Assembly: GCA_963748295.1 (NCBI GenBank)
Contig: CAVVIH010000005.1
Location: forward strand, 806,001-870,000
Length of the DNA: 64,000 nucleotides
Origin: CAVVIH01 sp963748295
GTDB lineage: Bacteria; Acidobacteriota; Vicinamibacteria; Vicinamibacterales; 2-12-FULL-66-21
Direction: 5' to 3'
In this document: positions 11,352-20,671 of the stretch, in pieces
Position numbering within the stretch: the first letter of the stretch is position 1
Layout of the letters: every line of letters starts with the position of its first letter
The notes under the pieces: generated by a model
Told to the model about the DNA's origin: nothing
Database searches by the model: none
Seen by the model: only the letters and a program-made list of their open reading frames with translations
Made by a program: the position numbers and the translations under genes

Positions 11352-11944
11352 ATGCGTAGGAAGTTCCAGGACTGTGTGCGTGCGCGCTTGCACTGGCGCT
11401 CGTACTCGCAGCCTCACCGGGCGCTGAAGCGGCGCCCATCACAGGTGCGGTTTCGTTTGGCGGCGCATTCCGCCGACAGGCGGAACCGGACTGGCCGACG
11501 CCACCGGCGTTGACGTCATCGGCGACATCGCGTTTGTTACGTGTGCAATCTCGTCGACTTGCACCGGAACATTTGCGCCCGTCACCGGAGCGGTAACGGC
11601 TACCTATTCGGACTTCACGTTCGATCCGCTCGGCGGTTCGACGACTCCGTTGTGGACATTCACGCATCTTGGCGTGACGTACTCGTTCGATTTGCTGACG
11701 GTTTCCATTATCGAACAGACCAGCACCGTGCTCGGTCTGACGGGAACGGGGACGCCTGCACGCGACCGGCTTTGACGACACCACCGGAGAGTGGAGCTTC
11801 TCGGGCGACACGTCGGGCGGCGGTGTGTTCGCGTTCTCATCGACGACGAGCGCCGTGCCGGAGCCAGCCTCGGTGCTGCTGCTCGGCCTCAGCCTTCTCG
11901 GCGGCAGCGCCGCGATGCGCCGTCGGGCTCGCGCGACCCGGTAA
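11352..11944 (+). CDS. PEP-CTERM sorting-signal protein, exosortase substrate (frameshifted)
   Basis: This is a secreted protein of about 197 residues that should be cleaved and anchored by the exosortase encoded 3 kb downstream. ATG 11352 has an AAAGGAG Shine-Dalgarno six bases upstream. Reading across three frame breaks (about 11,370-11,395, 11,470 and 11,765) gives a signal peptide (ALALALVLAASPGAEAA), a beta-rich middle containing GVDVIGDIAFVTC and TPLWTFTHLGVTYSFDL, and a C-terminus SAVPEPASVLLLGLSLLGG followed by the basic tail MRRRARATR. The VPEP motif, hydrophobic helix and arginine cluster form a textbook PEP-CTERM signal. The middle domain resembles many PEP-CTERM proteins without assigned function. 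The multiple breaks look like sequencing indels, because the reading sense is conserved throughout. It is preceded by a sigma-54 promoter and followed by a strong terminator, so it is its own transcription unit. Confidence 0.8.
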
Positions 11945-11967
11945 CTTCCACGGTTCGCATCTCCTTT

Positions 11968-11998
11968 GACGGCCTGCGTTCGCAGGCCGTCTTTTTTT
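11968..11998 (+). terminator. Rho-independent terminator of the PEP-CTERM gene
   Basis: GACGGCCTGCG (11968-11978) and CGCAGGCCGTC (11981-11991) form a perfect eleven-base stem with a TT loop, followed directly by seven T residues. It lies 23 bases after the PEP-CTERM stop codon. Confidence 0.92.
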
Positions 11999-12170
11999 GT
12001 CCCTGCCGGTCTCGCCTTCTCCGAAGGGGCTTCCACGCGGCGGGCCGGGGCAAGAAAAAGGTCCTCCACAGGGCTGACTTCAGATCTCGCAGTGTCTCCA
12101 GCCGCCGGCGAACCTCCGCAAAAGTCGCCATAGACGCGGTCTTTGCCTGCTTTTCCGCCCAAAGCCGCAG

Positions 12171-12186
12171 TGGCCGGTTCTTTGCT
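12171..12186 (+). promoter_or_regulatory. Sigma-54 (-24/-12) promoter for the TPR lipoprotein/exosortase operon
   Basis: TGGCCGGTTCTTTGCT has GG and GC at the sigma-54 spacing and a full TTTGC -12 element. Transcription would start near 12,197, about 80 bases before ATG 12277. Confidence 0.7.
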
Positions 12187-12276
12187 CCTGGAGCCGGGTC
12201 AATCCCAGGGTAGGCGGCCGAGGTGCGTTTGTGTTTGTGCGTGCCGCCTAGTGGTGCAGGTACGAGGAGCCAGGCA

Positions 12277-14551
12277 ATGATCAGGTCTTCATGGGCGTTC
12301 AGGGCGGCAGCGGCCTTGGTGCTGGCGGCGACGATGTCAGGCTGCGCGGACAAGGAAGAGGCCAAGCGCAAGCACCTCGAACAGGGCAATGCGCACATGG
12401 CCGCCGGCCGCACGCAGGAAGCGATCATCCAGTACCGCAACGCCATCAAGGTCGATCGACGCTTCGGTGAGGCGCACCTTCGCCTTGGCGAGGCTTACAT
12501 CCAGACGAAGGCGTTCCCGCAGGCGGCGAAGTCGTTCATCACCGCCGCCGAACTGATGCCAGAGAGTGTCGACGCCCAGCTCAAGGCGGCGACCATTCGG
12601 CTCATGGGGGAGGATTTCCAGGGCGCGCGCACCCACGCCGAAGCGGCTCTGAAAGTACAACCGAAGGACGTTCAGGCGCAGGTGCATTCTCGCCACCGCG
12701 CTTGCCGGCCTCAAGGAGGTGTCCGCCGCGCTCCAGCAGCTCGAAGAGGCCATTCGGATCGCCCCGGGAGATGCGCGACCCTACACGAGCATCGGCGCGA
12801 TTTACGTGAATCAGGGCGACAAGAAGCTCGCCGAAGCCGCGTTCCGGAAGGCAATCGCCACCGAGCCAAACGCCGTGGGACCTCGAGTGTCGCTCGGATA
12901 TTACCTGTGGGCACTCAATCGGCCCGCCGAAGCGGAGGTCGAGCTCAAGAAAGCGGTGGAGCTCGGGCCTGACGACTTCTCGGCCAATCGGATGTTGTCT
13001 TACTTCTACATCAACCAGAACCGCGCTGACGACGCCGAATCTCCGCTGCTTCGACTGGCGAACAAGAAGGATGAGCGTGCGATGCAGACGCTCGCCGACT
13101 TGTACATGCGGACCAACCGGCCCGAGAAGGCGAAGTCGATACTCGAGGCGCTGAAGGAAAACGGCGCCACGCGAACGTTTGCCCTGACGCGCTCGGCGCA
13201 GATCGACTACACCGCCGGACGGACGAAAGAAGCGCACAATACTGTCGAAGTCGCATTGAAGGACGACCCGAGCAATGCGGAGCTGCTGTCGCTTCAGGCG
13301 CTCTGGTTCGCGTCGGAACGGCGCATGACGGACGCGCTGACAGCCGCCAAGAAGGCCGAAACGGCCGCGCCGGAATCGGCGAATGTGCAGTACACGCTCG
13401 GCATGGTGCACGCGGCCCGGAACGAGAACGACGCGGCGATCCGCGCGTTTACCGAAGCGCTCCGCCTCAACCCGCGGGCGAATGCCGCGGAGCTGCAACT
13501 CTCGCGACTGCTGCTGATCCAGGGAGACGTCGATCAGGGAATCCTCCGTGCACGGGCGGTGGTGAAGGCAGCACCCAACAGCGTGGATGGTCGAGTCGCG
13601 CTCGCCACCGCGCTACTCGGCCGCAAGGACATCGCCGGCGCGGACGCGGAGATCAAGGCCCTGTTGAAGGCGCATCCCGAGAGCGCGGCGGCGCACTCGC
13701 TTCACGGCTACATCCTTGCGAAGCGCGGCGATTCGGCCGGCTCGATTCGTGCGCTCGACCGCGCGCTCGAGCTGAACCCCGCGAACCTTCATGCGCTGAA
13801 CGGCCGACTGTCGATCGACCTGCATACCGGCCGCACGGCCGACGCTCGCGCAAGGATGCAGCGCGCGCTCGAAAAGGGGCCGGTAACGGCCGCGTTGCTG
13901 GTAATGGCGGCACGGATGGAGAACACCGCGAAGGATCCGAAAGCGGCCGAGAAATACCTCCGCCAGGCGATCGAGCTCGAACCGGACGACATCGCCGCGT
14001 ACGCGACGCTCGGGCAGATGTACGTGCGCGAGAATCGCCTGGACGATGCGAAGCGCGAGCTCGAAGAAGTGACGCGCCGGCGCCCCGAGAACGTGGCCGC
14101 GCGGACCATGATCGGCATCATTCTCGACGTGCAGGGAAAAACGGACGAGTCACAGAAGGTGTACGAGGCGATTCTGGGCTCGACGTCGAAAGCGCCCGTC
14201 GCGGCCAACAATCTCGCGTACATCTACGCGGATCGCGGCGAGCGCCTCAACGAAGCGTTGAGCCTGGCGCAGCGCGCGAAGGAACAGATGCCCACCAGCC
14301 ACCAGATCAACGACACGCTGGGCTGGGTCTATTACAAGAAGGACATGGCGAACCTCGCCATCGGCCCGCTCGAAACGAGCGTCAGCCAGGAACCGACCAA
14401 CGCGCTGTATCACTATCACCTCGGTCTCGCTTACGCGAAAGCCGGCGACTCGGCAAAGGCGCGGAAATCGCTCGAACAGGCGCTGAAGCTGCAACCGGGC
14501 TTCCCCGGCGCCGCCGACGCGCGCTCGACGCTCGCCTCCTTGAAGGAATAG
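12277..14551 (+). CDS. prsT: PEP-CTERM system TPR-repeat lipoprotein, PrsT-like (one frameshift)
   Basis: This is a ~757-residue outer-membrane-type lipoprotein built almost entirely of tetratricopeptide repeats. ATG 12277 has GAGGAG seven bases upstream. The signal peptide MIRSSWAFRAAAALVLAA ends in a lipobox (MSGC), so the mature protein should be acylated at Cys-25. At least fifteen TPR units follow, with typical patterns such as GEAHLRLGEAYIQ, AAYATLGQMYVREN and YHYHLGLAYAKAGDS. The frame breaks once near 12,685-12,690 (Q-V then ILATALAGLKEV in the next frame). Position just upstream of the exosortase and length near 800-900 residues match the PrsT family of exosortase/PEP-CTERM loci, thought to assist export or assembly of the exopolysaccharide. 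The exact partner is not known. Confidence 0.82.
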
Positions 14552-14558
14552 GCGCCAC

Positions 14559-16098
14559 GTGGCTGTTGCCGTAGAGAGTCCCGCTCCGGCGCGATCCGCC
14601 GCGCGCGTCGCCCACCGACGCGGTGTCGCGTCTGCTGCTCCTGCTCGTCGGCGGTGGATTGATCGCGTTGTACGCGCCGACGATGCGCTGGCTGATCGAT
14701 CGCTGGACCATGAGCGTCTGGCACAACGCGCATGGGTTTCTGATCCCACCGGCCGTCGCCTTCTTCGCCTGGCAGGAGCTGAAGCCGGTGAAGCACCTGC
14801 CGCGCGCGAGCAGCGCGTGGGGGTTCCTGTTCCTGATCCCGGCTCTCGCCATGCACGTGCTCGACACCGGCATCCATTCGCAGATTCTGTCCGCGATATC
14901 GATCGTGATCGCGCTGCCGGGTCTCTCGTTGCTGTTCCTGGGCGTCGAACGAACGAAAGTCATCGCCTTCCCGCTGGCCTTCAGCGCGTTCATGCTGCCG
15001 ATTCCGCTGGCGGTGACCGAACGGCTCCACCTGGCGCTTCGCCACATCGCGACGGCATCGGCCAACGCGGTTCTGCCGATCCTCGGCATCGACGTGTTCG
15101 CCGAGGGCACGACGCTGCACCTTGGCATCGGCCCGCTGGAAGTCGGCGACGGGTGCAGCGGCTTCTCGACGCTCTACGCCGCCGTCGCGGTAGCCGCGCT
15201 GACGGCATACAGCTGCAACCACTGGCGAGGCCGCATCGTGACGCTGCTCGCCGCAGTGCCTCTTGCGATCGCGGCCAACGTCTTGCGCGTCATTCTATTG
15301 GCCGCTCTGGCGCAGACACAGGGAGCGTGGATCATCGAATCCTGGATTCATCCGGCGTCGGGCATGCTGACGTTCGCGATTGCCCTGCCGATCATCATGT
15401 GGCTCGGCGCTCCGAAGCCGGTCCCGGGCCCCGACACAGCCACGGCGGGCGCAGCCGAGCGCGGAGTTGCAGTCATGATCAGCAGCCGATATGCCGCCGC
15501 GACGGCATTCGTCCTCGCGCTCGCGCTCGTTCCGACCGTCATCCACAGCTACCTCGACGTGACCGTTGACGACGGCGTGGTCGTGCGCTCGATTCCCGAA
15601 ACAGTTCAGGGCATGTCGTCGCGGCCGACCGATCGAAAAGCGGAGTGGGTGGCCGCGCGCTTCGACACCGCTGACTGGATCGAGCGAACGTATCGCGTCG
15701 GCGCGGACGACGTCACGGTGTTCGTCGGCCGTTCGTTCGATGCCAAGCGGTTGTACCATCATCCGGAGCTCGCGCTGCTCCGCGGCATGAGCACGACGCC
15801 GGCCGGCATCTCGCGTGTCAAGTTGGCGCCAAACGTGCCGCTGCACGTGGTGACGACCGAGCGCGCGGACAAGACGGGGGTCGCGGTCTACGCGCTCCTC
15901 GCCGGCGGCACGTTCGTCGAGAATCCGATTGCCTACCAGTTACGAACGTCGGCGCGCCTGCTCGTCAGCGGGCGGCGGCCGATGACGCTGATCATGGCCA
16001 GCGATCTCGCCGGCGACAAGAACCGGCTGGACGAGGCGCCGGCGACGAAGGTGCTGGTCGCCATTCTCCAGACTCTTCAACCAGGCCAGGCCAACTGA
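14559..16098 (+). CDS. Exosortase with C-terminal EpsI-like domain
   Basis: This is an integral-membrane cysteine transpeptidase that recognises PEP-CTERM signals. The N-terminal half (about 290 residues from GTG 14623) has eight or so membrane helices and the exosortase triad: Cys in VGDGCSGF (~178), Arg in NVLRV (~221) and His in SWIHPASG (~243). The C-terminal ~190 residues, after a new helix (MISSRYAAATAFVLALALVP), form a periplasmic domain like EpsI/DUF3485, which in other loci is a separate gene. The uninterrupted frame starts at 14623; GTG 14559, eight bases after the TPR stop, becomes the start if one base is restored near 14,608, giving ARVAPTDAVSRLLLLLVGG. That upstream start is preferred. 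It is the second gene of the TPR/exosortase operon. Confidence 0.9.
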
Positions 16099-16129
16099 GC
16101 CACACTCTCTCGAACCAACAGGAGCACTC

Positions 16130-16984
16130 GTGATCGATCTGCATGCCCACACCACGGCTTCGGACGGCCGTTCCACGCCGCGCGAGCTCGTCGACCGCGC
16201 GCGCGCCGTCGGCGTCACGACGCTCGCGGTCACCGACCACGACACCATGGCCGCGGTGCCCGAAGCGGCGGCGCTCGCGGCGGCAGCGGGACTCGGCTTC
16301 GTCCCGGGCATCGAGATCACGTCGGTTTCGCGCGGCAAGGACGCGCACGTGCTCGGCTACTTCCTGTCGCCCGAGGCGCCGGGCCTCTCCGAGCTGATCA
16401 CCGATCAGCGGCGCCGCCGCGTCGAGCGCGCCCGCGAAATCGGCCAACGGCTCGAGCAGATGGGCGCGCCGATCGACGTGGACGCGCTGCTCGCGACAGC
16501 CGGCGAACGCAGCGGCAAGGCGATCGCGCGGCCGCAGATCGCGCAGGCGCTGATCACCGCCGGACACGTCGCCACCATCGCCGAGGCGTTCGATCGATTC
16601 CTCGGCGAGAACTGCGCGGCCTATGTGCCGCACACCGGCGCCTCCCCCGCCGAAGTCGTGCGCCTGATCGCCGCCGGCGGCGGCATTGCCTCGCTCGCGC
16701 ATCCCGGCCACCTGAAACAGGACGACGTGATTCCCGAGCTGGTGGAAGCGGGCATGGCGGCGCTCGAGGTGTATCACAGCTCGCACGACGAGACCGCCAC
16801 CGCGCACTATCTGCAGATCGCGCGGCGGCACTCGCTTGCCGTCACCGGCGGCTCCGACTATCACGGCGAAGGCGTGCGGCGCGCGGAGTTCTTCGGCGTC
16901 GTCAACCTCCCCGAAGACGAATTCGTCGGCTTCCTGAGGCGGGCCGGCCGCGAGCGCGGCCAGCTGCCGGCCGTGCATGCCTGA
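16130..16984 (+). CDS. PHP-domain phosphoesterase
   Basis: This 284-residue protein is a PHP-family metal-dependent phosphoesterase of the TrpH/YciV type, related to enzymes that act on 3',5'-nucleoside bisphosphates (pAp). Metal ligands are visible in DLHAHTTASDG (3-13), VTDHDTM (~36-42), PGIEIT (~62), LAHPGH (~182) and GSDYHGE (~240). GTG 16130 has AGGAG five bases upstream. The next gene starts eight bases before its stop. A role in removing PAP, the by-product of PAPS-dependent sulfation, would fit this window well but is inference; the same fold also includes generic RNA-processing enzymes. Confidence 0.85.
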   Translation: MIDLHAHTTASDGRSTPRELVDRARAVGVTTLAVTDHDTMAAVPEAAALAAAAGLGFVPGIEITSVSRGKDAHVLGYFLSPEAPGLSELITDQRRRRVERAREIGQRLEQMGAPIDVDALLATAGERSGKAIARPQIAQALITAGHVATIAEAFDRFLGENCAAYVPHTGASPAEVVRLIAAGGGIASLAHPGHLKQDDVIPELVEAGMAALEVYHSSHDETATAHYLQIARRHSLAVTGGSDYHGEGVRRAEFFGVVNLPEDEFVGFLRRAGRERGQLPAVHA

Positions 16985-18929
16985 CGTCGAACGCCGCCAC
17001 CGATGGGGCGCCTGGACGGCGCTGGCTGCCCTGACGGCGACGGCAGTCGACGCCATCCTGCTCCAGCAGAAGAAGGCGTTCTTCACCGGCGGCTTCCTCG
17101 CCTCCGCATACACGCGCAGCTGGCCGGAAGCGATCGGCTTCCTCATCGTCTCCTTCGTTCTCGATTTCGCGTTCATCTCCGCGCTCGTCGTGTTCGCGCG
17201 GTGGCTGACGGCGTCCCGGCGGCTCACCGCCGCGGCGCGCGTGATCGCGGTCATCGGTCTGGCTTCGGCGCCGATCGTGGTGATGACGTTCATCGCCTAT
17301 CGCCTGCTCGCCTATCTTGGCGGCGCGTTCGATCTCTCGCTGATGTTCGACCTGACGGGGAACAGCCCGCAGGAGATCCTTGCGGTCGCCGCGCGTCACC
17401 TCGTCGGCCCTGCCCTGCTCTTGGCGTCGGCAGCCGCCCTGGCCGTCGGCGTCGTCTGGGCCGTCAACCGGTTCGCCGGCGGAATACCGCTCCAGGAACG
17501 CCGTCCGCAAAGGGGCTGGCTCGTCGTGCTTGCTGCCACGATCGCCGGCGTCGCGATCGTCAGCGCAGCGTCGTTCGCGAGCGAAGCCGCTGAAGACGGG
17601 CTGCCGCGCACGGCGTCCGGCCGCGTGTTCAGCACGATCGCGCGATACGCGACCGATGTCGATCGGGACGGCTACGGCGCGCTCGGACGCTTGCGCGATC
17701 CCGCGCCGCTCGACCCGGGCGTCTATCCCTTCGCGGTCGAACGGCCCGGCGACGGCATCGATCAAAACGGAGTCGGCGGCGACCTGCCGCAGAACGTCCC
17801 CGCATATCAGGAACCGTCGGCAGGCCAGAAGTCCTGGCCGGTCAAGCCGGACATCGTGCTCGTCGTGCTCGAGAGCTTCCGGGCGGACGCCGTCGGACGC
17901 ATGGTGGACGGCGTGAGCGTGACGCCGACGCTCGACGGCATTGCCAAAGAGGGCATCGCGGCGCCGTTCGCGTACTCGCACAACGGCTACACCGCGCAAT
18001 CGAGGTTCCATCTGTTCTCGGGAAGCCTCGCCGGCATTCGCGAGGATGGCACGCTCGTCGACGACTTCAAGTCGAACGGCTACGAGGTCGCGTATTTCTC
18101 TGGTCAGGACGAATCGTTCGGCGGGCCGGAGTATGCCGTTGGCTTCGATCGCGCGGACGTCGCCTACGACGCGCGCCAGGATCGGAAGAATCGATATTCG
18201 ACGTTCACGACCGCCGGAAGCCTTGCGGTGCCGGCGGAGACCGTCGTGCAGCGCGTGAAAGAGTTCCTCGAGCGGCGCACGAACGATCGGCCGCTTTTTC
18301 TGTACGTGAACTTCCACGACACGCACTATCCCTACCATCACCGCGGCATCACGCCGCTGCTGCGCGCCCCGGTGCTCGATGAAGCGGACATCTCGCCGTC
18401 GAATCAGGCGGCGCTGCAGCAGATGTACCTGAATACCGCCGCCAACGTGGATCAGGCGATCGGCGAAACGCTTGCCGCGGTCGAGCGCCGTCTCGGGCAT
18501 CGCCCGGCCGTCATCGTCACGTCCGATCATGGGGAGAGCCTGTTCGACGAGGGATTCCTCGGCCACGGGTATGCATTGAACGACGTGCAGACGCGCATCC
18601 CGCTGATCGTCCGCGGGCTGCCGATCGTGATCGAGCAGCCGTTCGGGCAGTCGGATCTGCGGAACGCGGTCACGACGGCCTTGTCGAGCGCGGCAGCCGG
18701 ACGCCCCGCCGCGCACCGTCGTTCGTGCGGACAAGTCGGTGTTCCAGTACCTCGGCACCATCGAGCGGCCGCGGCAAATCGAGTTGCGTACCGGGACGGA
18801 AGCCTCGTTTACGACTTCCGCACCGGCACCGCCGCGTCGACGCTCAGTGCCGGGGAACCGGAACGGCTCACGTCCCTCATCCATTTATGGGAGCGCATGA
18901 TCATCGCGCGCAGCTCGAATGAGCGCTGA
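16977..18929 (+). CDS. Membrane-anchored alkaline-phosphatase-superfamily enzyme (LTA-synthase/sulfatase-like)
   Basis: This 650-residue protein has an N-terminal block of about five membrane helices (residues 10-200) and a periplasmic catalytic domain from ~300. The catalytic domain begins with DIVLVVLESFRADA, has a threonine in NGYTAQSRFHLFSG at the nucleophile position, HDTHYPYH, and the metal-binding TSDHGESLFDEGFLGHG. The nucleophile region lacks the C-x-P-x-R of true sulfatases, so a phosphoglycerol or phosphoethanolamine transferase or phosphodiesterase is more likely. Residues ~222-275 carry an acidic DVDRDGYG...DGIDQNGVGGD segment resembling EF-hand or thrombospondin-3 calcium loops. 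Two compensating frame breaks near 18,700 and 18,780 garble about 25 residues; the alternative frame there reads VRADKSVFQYLGTIERPRQI. It overlaps the upstream gene by 8 bases and the downstream gene by 11. Confidence 0.78.
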   Translation: MPDVERRHRWGAWTALAALTATAVDAILLQQKKAFFTGGFLASAYTRSWPEAIGFLIVSFVLDFAFISALVVFARWLTASRRLTAAARVIAVIGLASAPIVVMTFIAYRLLAYLGGAFDLSLMFDLTGNSPQEILAVAARHLVGPALLLASAAALAVGVVWAVNRFAGGIPLQERRPQRGWLVVLAATIAGVAIVSAASFASEAAEDGLPRTASGRVFSTIARYATDVDRDGYGALGRLRDPAPLDPGVYPFAVERPGDGIDQNGVGGDLPQNVPAYQEPSAGQKSWPVKPDIVLVVLESFRADAVGRMVDGVSVTPTLDGIAKEGIAAPFAYSHNGYTAQSRFHLFSGSLAGIREDGTLVDDFKSNGYEVAYFSGQDESFGGPEYAVGFDRADVAYDARQDRKNRYSTFTTAGSLAVPAETVVQRVKEFLERRTNDRPLFLYVNFHDTHYPYHHRGITPLLRAPVLDEADISPSNQAALQQMYLNTAANVDQAIGETLAAVERRLGHRPAVIVTSDHGESLFDEGFLGHGYALNDVQTRIPLIVRGLPIVIEQPFGQSDLRNAVTTALSSAAAGRPAAHRRSCGQVGVPVPRHHRAAAANRVAYRDGSLVYDFRTGTAASTLSAGEPERLTSLIHLWERMIIARSSNER

Positions 18930-19539
18930 CCGCAGGCGGCGACGCCGGCTGCTGTGGCCGCTGGTGATCGTCAGCATTCTGCTCAGCCTGTGGGCTGGCG
19001 TGAACGCGGGTACGGGCCTCGTGGTGTCCCGGGACATCGGCCAGCCTGACGCCATCGTCATGCTGGCGAGCCACGAATCGGAGAGGTTGCCGGCCGCTGC
19101 CGCAGTCGCCCGGCAGTATCCCGCGAGCCGGGTCCTATTGACCGTTCCCATCACGGTGACGAAGTGGAACTGCAGTCAGTGCCCGGAACGCCCTGCTCAG
19201 TTCCAGGCCGAAGGTATTTCAGCCGACCGCATCGTCGAGCTCGCGGGAGACCCGGCGGCGAATACATATGGCGAAGCCCAGTCCGTGCGACGCTGGGTGG
19301 TCGGCCATCCGATCGAAAAGCTGCTCGTCGTGACGTCGCCGTATCACACGAGGCGGGCGCTTCGGGTCTTCGAGCACGTTCTCGGTCCATCGGTCGACGT
19401 CGGCGTGCTTCCCGCCACCGCCTTTTCTCCCGCGAAGCCGCCGCGCTGGTGGCTCGCTGACTACGACCGCGGCTACGTCCCCTACGAGTGGACAGGCATC
19501 ATCTACTACCGATTCAAGTACGGCGTGCCGCTCGGGTGA
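18919..19539 (+). CDS. YdcF/SanA-like DUF218 envelope protein
   Basis: This 206-residue protein has one N-terminal membrane helix (LLWPLVIVSILLSLWAG) and a DUF218 domain. Typical elements are PDAIVMLASHESERLP, the NTYGEAQSVRRWV segment and VVTSPYHTRRALRVF. Such proteins act in the periplasm in envelope or polysaccharide metabolism, but their reaction is not settled. It overlaps the preceding gene by 11 bases (ATG 18919) and ends the exosortase operon; a 12-base palindrome (19556-19567) follows the stop. Confidence 0.82.
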   Translation: MSADRRRRRRLLWPLVIVSILLSLWAGVNAGTGLVVSRDIGQPDAIVMLASHESERLPAAAAVARQYPASRVLLTVPITVTKWNCSQCPERPAQFQAEGISADRIVELAGDPAANTYGEAQSVRRWVVGHPIEKLLVVTSPYHTRRALRVFEHVLGPSVDVGVLPATAFSPAKPPRWWLADYDRGYVPYEWTGIIYYRFKYGVPLG

Positions 19540-19990
19540 CAAACCGGCAGCGCTCGAGGAATTCCTCTCGCAGGTTGACAATAGTCAGCAGCGATCGAGA
19601 TTGGAAGCCTGCAAATCCGTGCAAATCCCGCTCACTGCCGCTCATTACCCTCTGATTTCACATTAGTTAGCTCCTCAGTGGCGCATCTGGGACGCTTGGC
19701 ACACACAGTGCTCCCGGTGTCCGCCGAAACGTTCAACCGATAGAGAAGTCCAGGATTCGACATTCGCAGTCGGGATCCGTACGACCCCGCTGTCGCGGCT
19801 TTGATTTCCTGGTGTGCCGAAGCGGCTCGGCGTAAACAGCTTGAAGTTTTCGCGGCGCGGTTGCCTGGCTCGTTCGAGCGGCGCGCCGGGAAGGAGGTGA
19901 CGGAGGGCCTTCTAGACTCGGGCGTCAGCGCGAAAGAACGGAAAGTCAGTTATGTAAGTCGTCAACAGCAGCATGAAAAGGGGAAGCGGA
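19540..19990 (+). other. Long intergenic/leader region before the small secreted protein
   Basis: This 450-base stretch holds a palindrome GAGGAATTCCTC (19556-19567), a sigma-54 promoter (19697-19712), a perfect Shine-Dalgarno AAGGAGGTGA at 19891-19900 with no start codon at a usable distance, and a start-stop pair ATGTAA at 19952-19957. I see no convincing gene in it. Confidence 0.6.
19697..19712 (+). promoter_or_regulatory. Sigma-54 (-24/-12) promoter upstream of the small secreted protein
   Basis: TGGCACACACAGTGCT has a perfect TGGCAC -24 element and GC at the correct spacing; only the first T of the -12 TTGC is changed. Transcription would start near 19,723, leaving an unusually long ~268-base leader. 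Confidence 0.65.
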
Positions 19991-20542
19991 ATGAGCAAGA
20001 ATCTTCTAAAGGGTGCGTTCGCGGCGATGTTTGCATTGGCGATCGCCGCTCCGGCGGCGGCGCAGGACAACGCCTCGGCTCCGGCCGGCGCGGGTCACGA
20101 ATCGGCCGCGGGCGTTCAGTTCAAGACGGTCGGCGCGCACAGCCTCGAAATGATTGCAAAGTATCTGTGCAAGGACCCGACGGGGTCGACCAACGTCATC
20201 GGCGTGTCGATCGCCGACGAGCAGGGCGCGGGTGATGCCTGGCGCGCAATCGCCAGCGTCGGGACCGGAGCCAAGATCGCGACCAACACGAACTGGGCGA
20301 ACCCGAACGTCTCGGGTACTGCTCGTACCCGTGCCGCGGTCCTCGGCGTTGGCGTTTTCCCTGCCGACTCGACGGTCGGTGGTAAGACCGCCCAGGTGCT
20401 GGCCACCCCGGCCAACGACTTCCCGGCGGGATTCACGTTCTCGCCCGTTTTCGACGCGACTGGGACTCTCCGCGTGACCTACAATGGCGGCGGCCCGAGC
20501 TGCGTGCGAAAGCAGATCCTCCTCGGCATCGCAACGCCCTAA
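19991..20542 (+). CDS. Small secreted protein of unknown function
   Basis: I do not recognise the family. The 183-residue product starts with a clear signal peptide (MSKNLLKGAFAAMFALAIAAPAAAQ) and a mature part of ~158 residues rich in A, G, T and V. It has two cysteines, one near KYLCKDPTG and one in GPSCVRK, that could form a disulfide. It ends in KQILLGIATP, with no PEP-CTERM signal or lipobox. ATG 19991 is chosen because GGGAAGCGGA precedes it and it removes six residues that extend the signal peptide; ATG 19973 is possible. It stands alone between a sigma-54 promoter and a strong hairpin, so it is probably expressed as a monocistronic message under the same control as the PEP-CTERM gene. 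Confidence 0.72.
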   Translation: MSKNLLKGAFAAMFALAIAAPAAAQDNASAPAGAGHESAAGVQFKTVGAHSLEMIAKYLCKDPTGSTNVIGVSIADEQGAGDAWRAIASVGTGAKIATNTNWANPNVSGTARTRAAVLGVGVFPADSTVGGKTAQVLATPANDFPAGFTFSPVFDATGTLRVTYNGGGPSCVRKQILLGIATP

Positions 20543-20558
20543 CGCTGCGCTTGTCGTC

Positions 20559-20595
20559 CGCTCCCCTTCCGGCCAGGTTGGCTGGAAGGGGAGCG
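20559..20595 (+). terminator. Strong hairpin after the small secreted protein gene
   Basis: CGCTCCCCTTCC (20559-20570) and GGAAGGGGAGCG (20584-20595) form a perfect twelve-base stem; the inner GGCCA/GGTT/GGCT can pair further. It starts 17 bases after the stop. No T tract follows, so termination may be imperfect. Confidence 0.75.
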
Positions 20596-20671
20596 AACAT
20601 TCTCGTCGCGCGAGCAAGGTGTATCAGCGACCCGCGGCGACATCGTCATCTGCCTTTCTTCTCGACGACAT

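Larger units (their letters stand above)
11945..12276 (+). other. Intergenic region between PEP-CTERM gene and TPR gene
   Basis: This 332-base stretch holds a rho-independent terminator (11968-11998), a sigma-54 promoter (12171-12186) and the Shine-Dalgarno GAGGAG at 12264-12269. The 170 bases in between show nothing recognisable. Confidence 0.7.

Noticed and set aside
16902..18884. 660-codon minus-strand open frame
   Set aside because: It is opposite the membrane alkaline-phosphatase-family gene, is Arg/Asp-rich and has no recognisable domain.
19575..19580. Perfect TTGACA (-35-like) after the YdcF gene
   Set aside because: No acceptable -10 box lies 16-18 bases downstream.
19801..20235. 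144-codon frame overlapping the small secreted protein gene
   Set aside because: It starts with TTG without a Shine-Dalgarno and runs through the real gene in the wrong frame.
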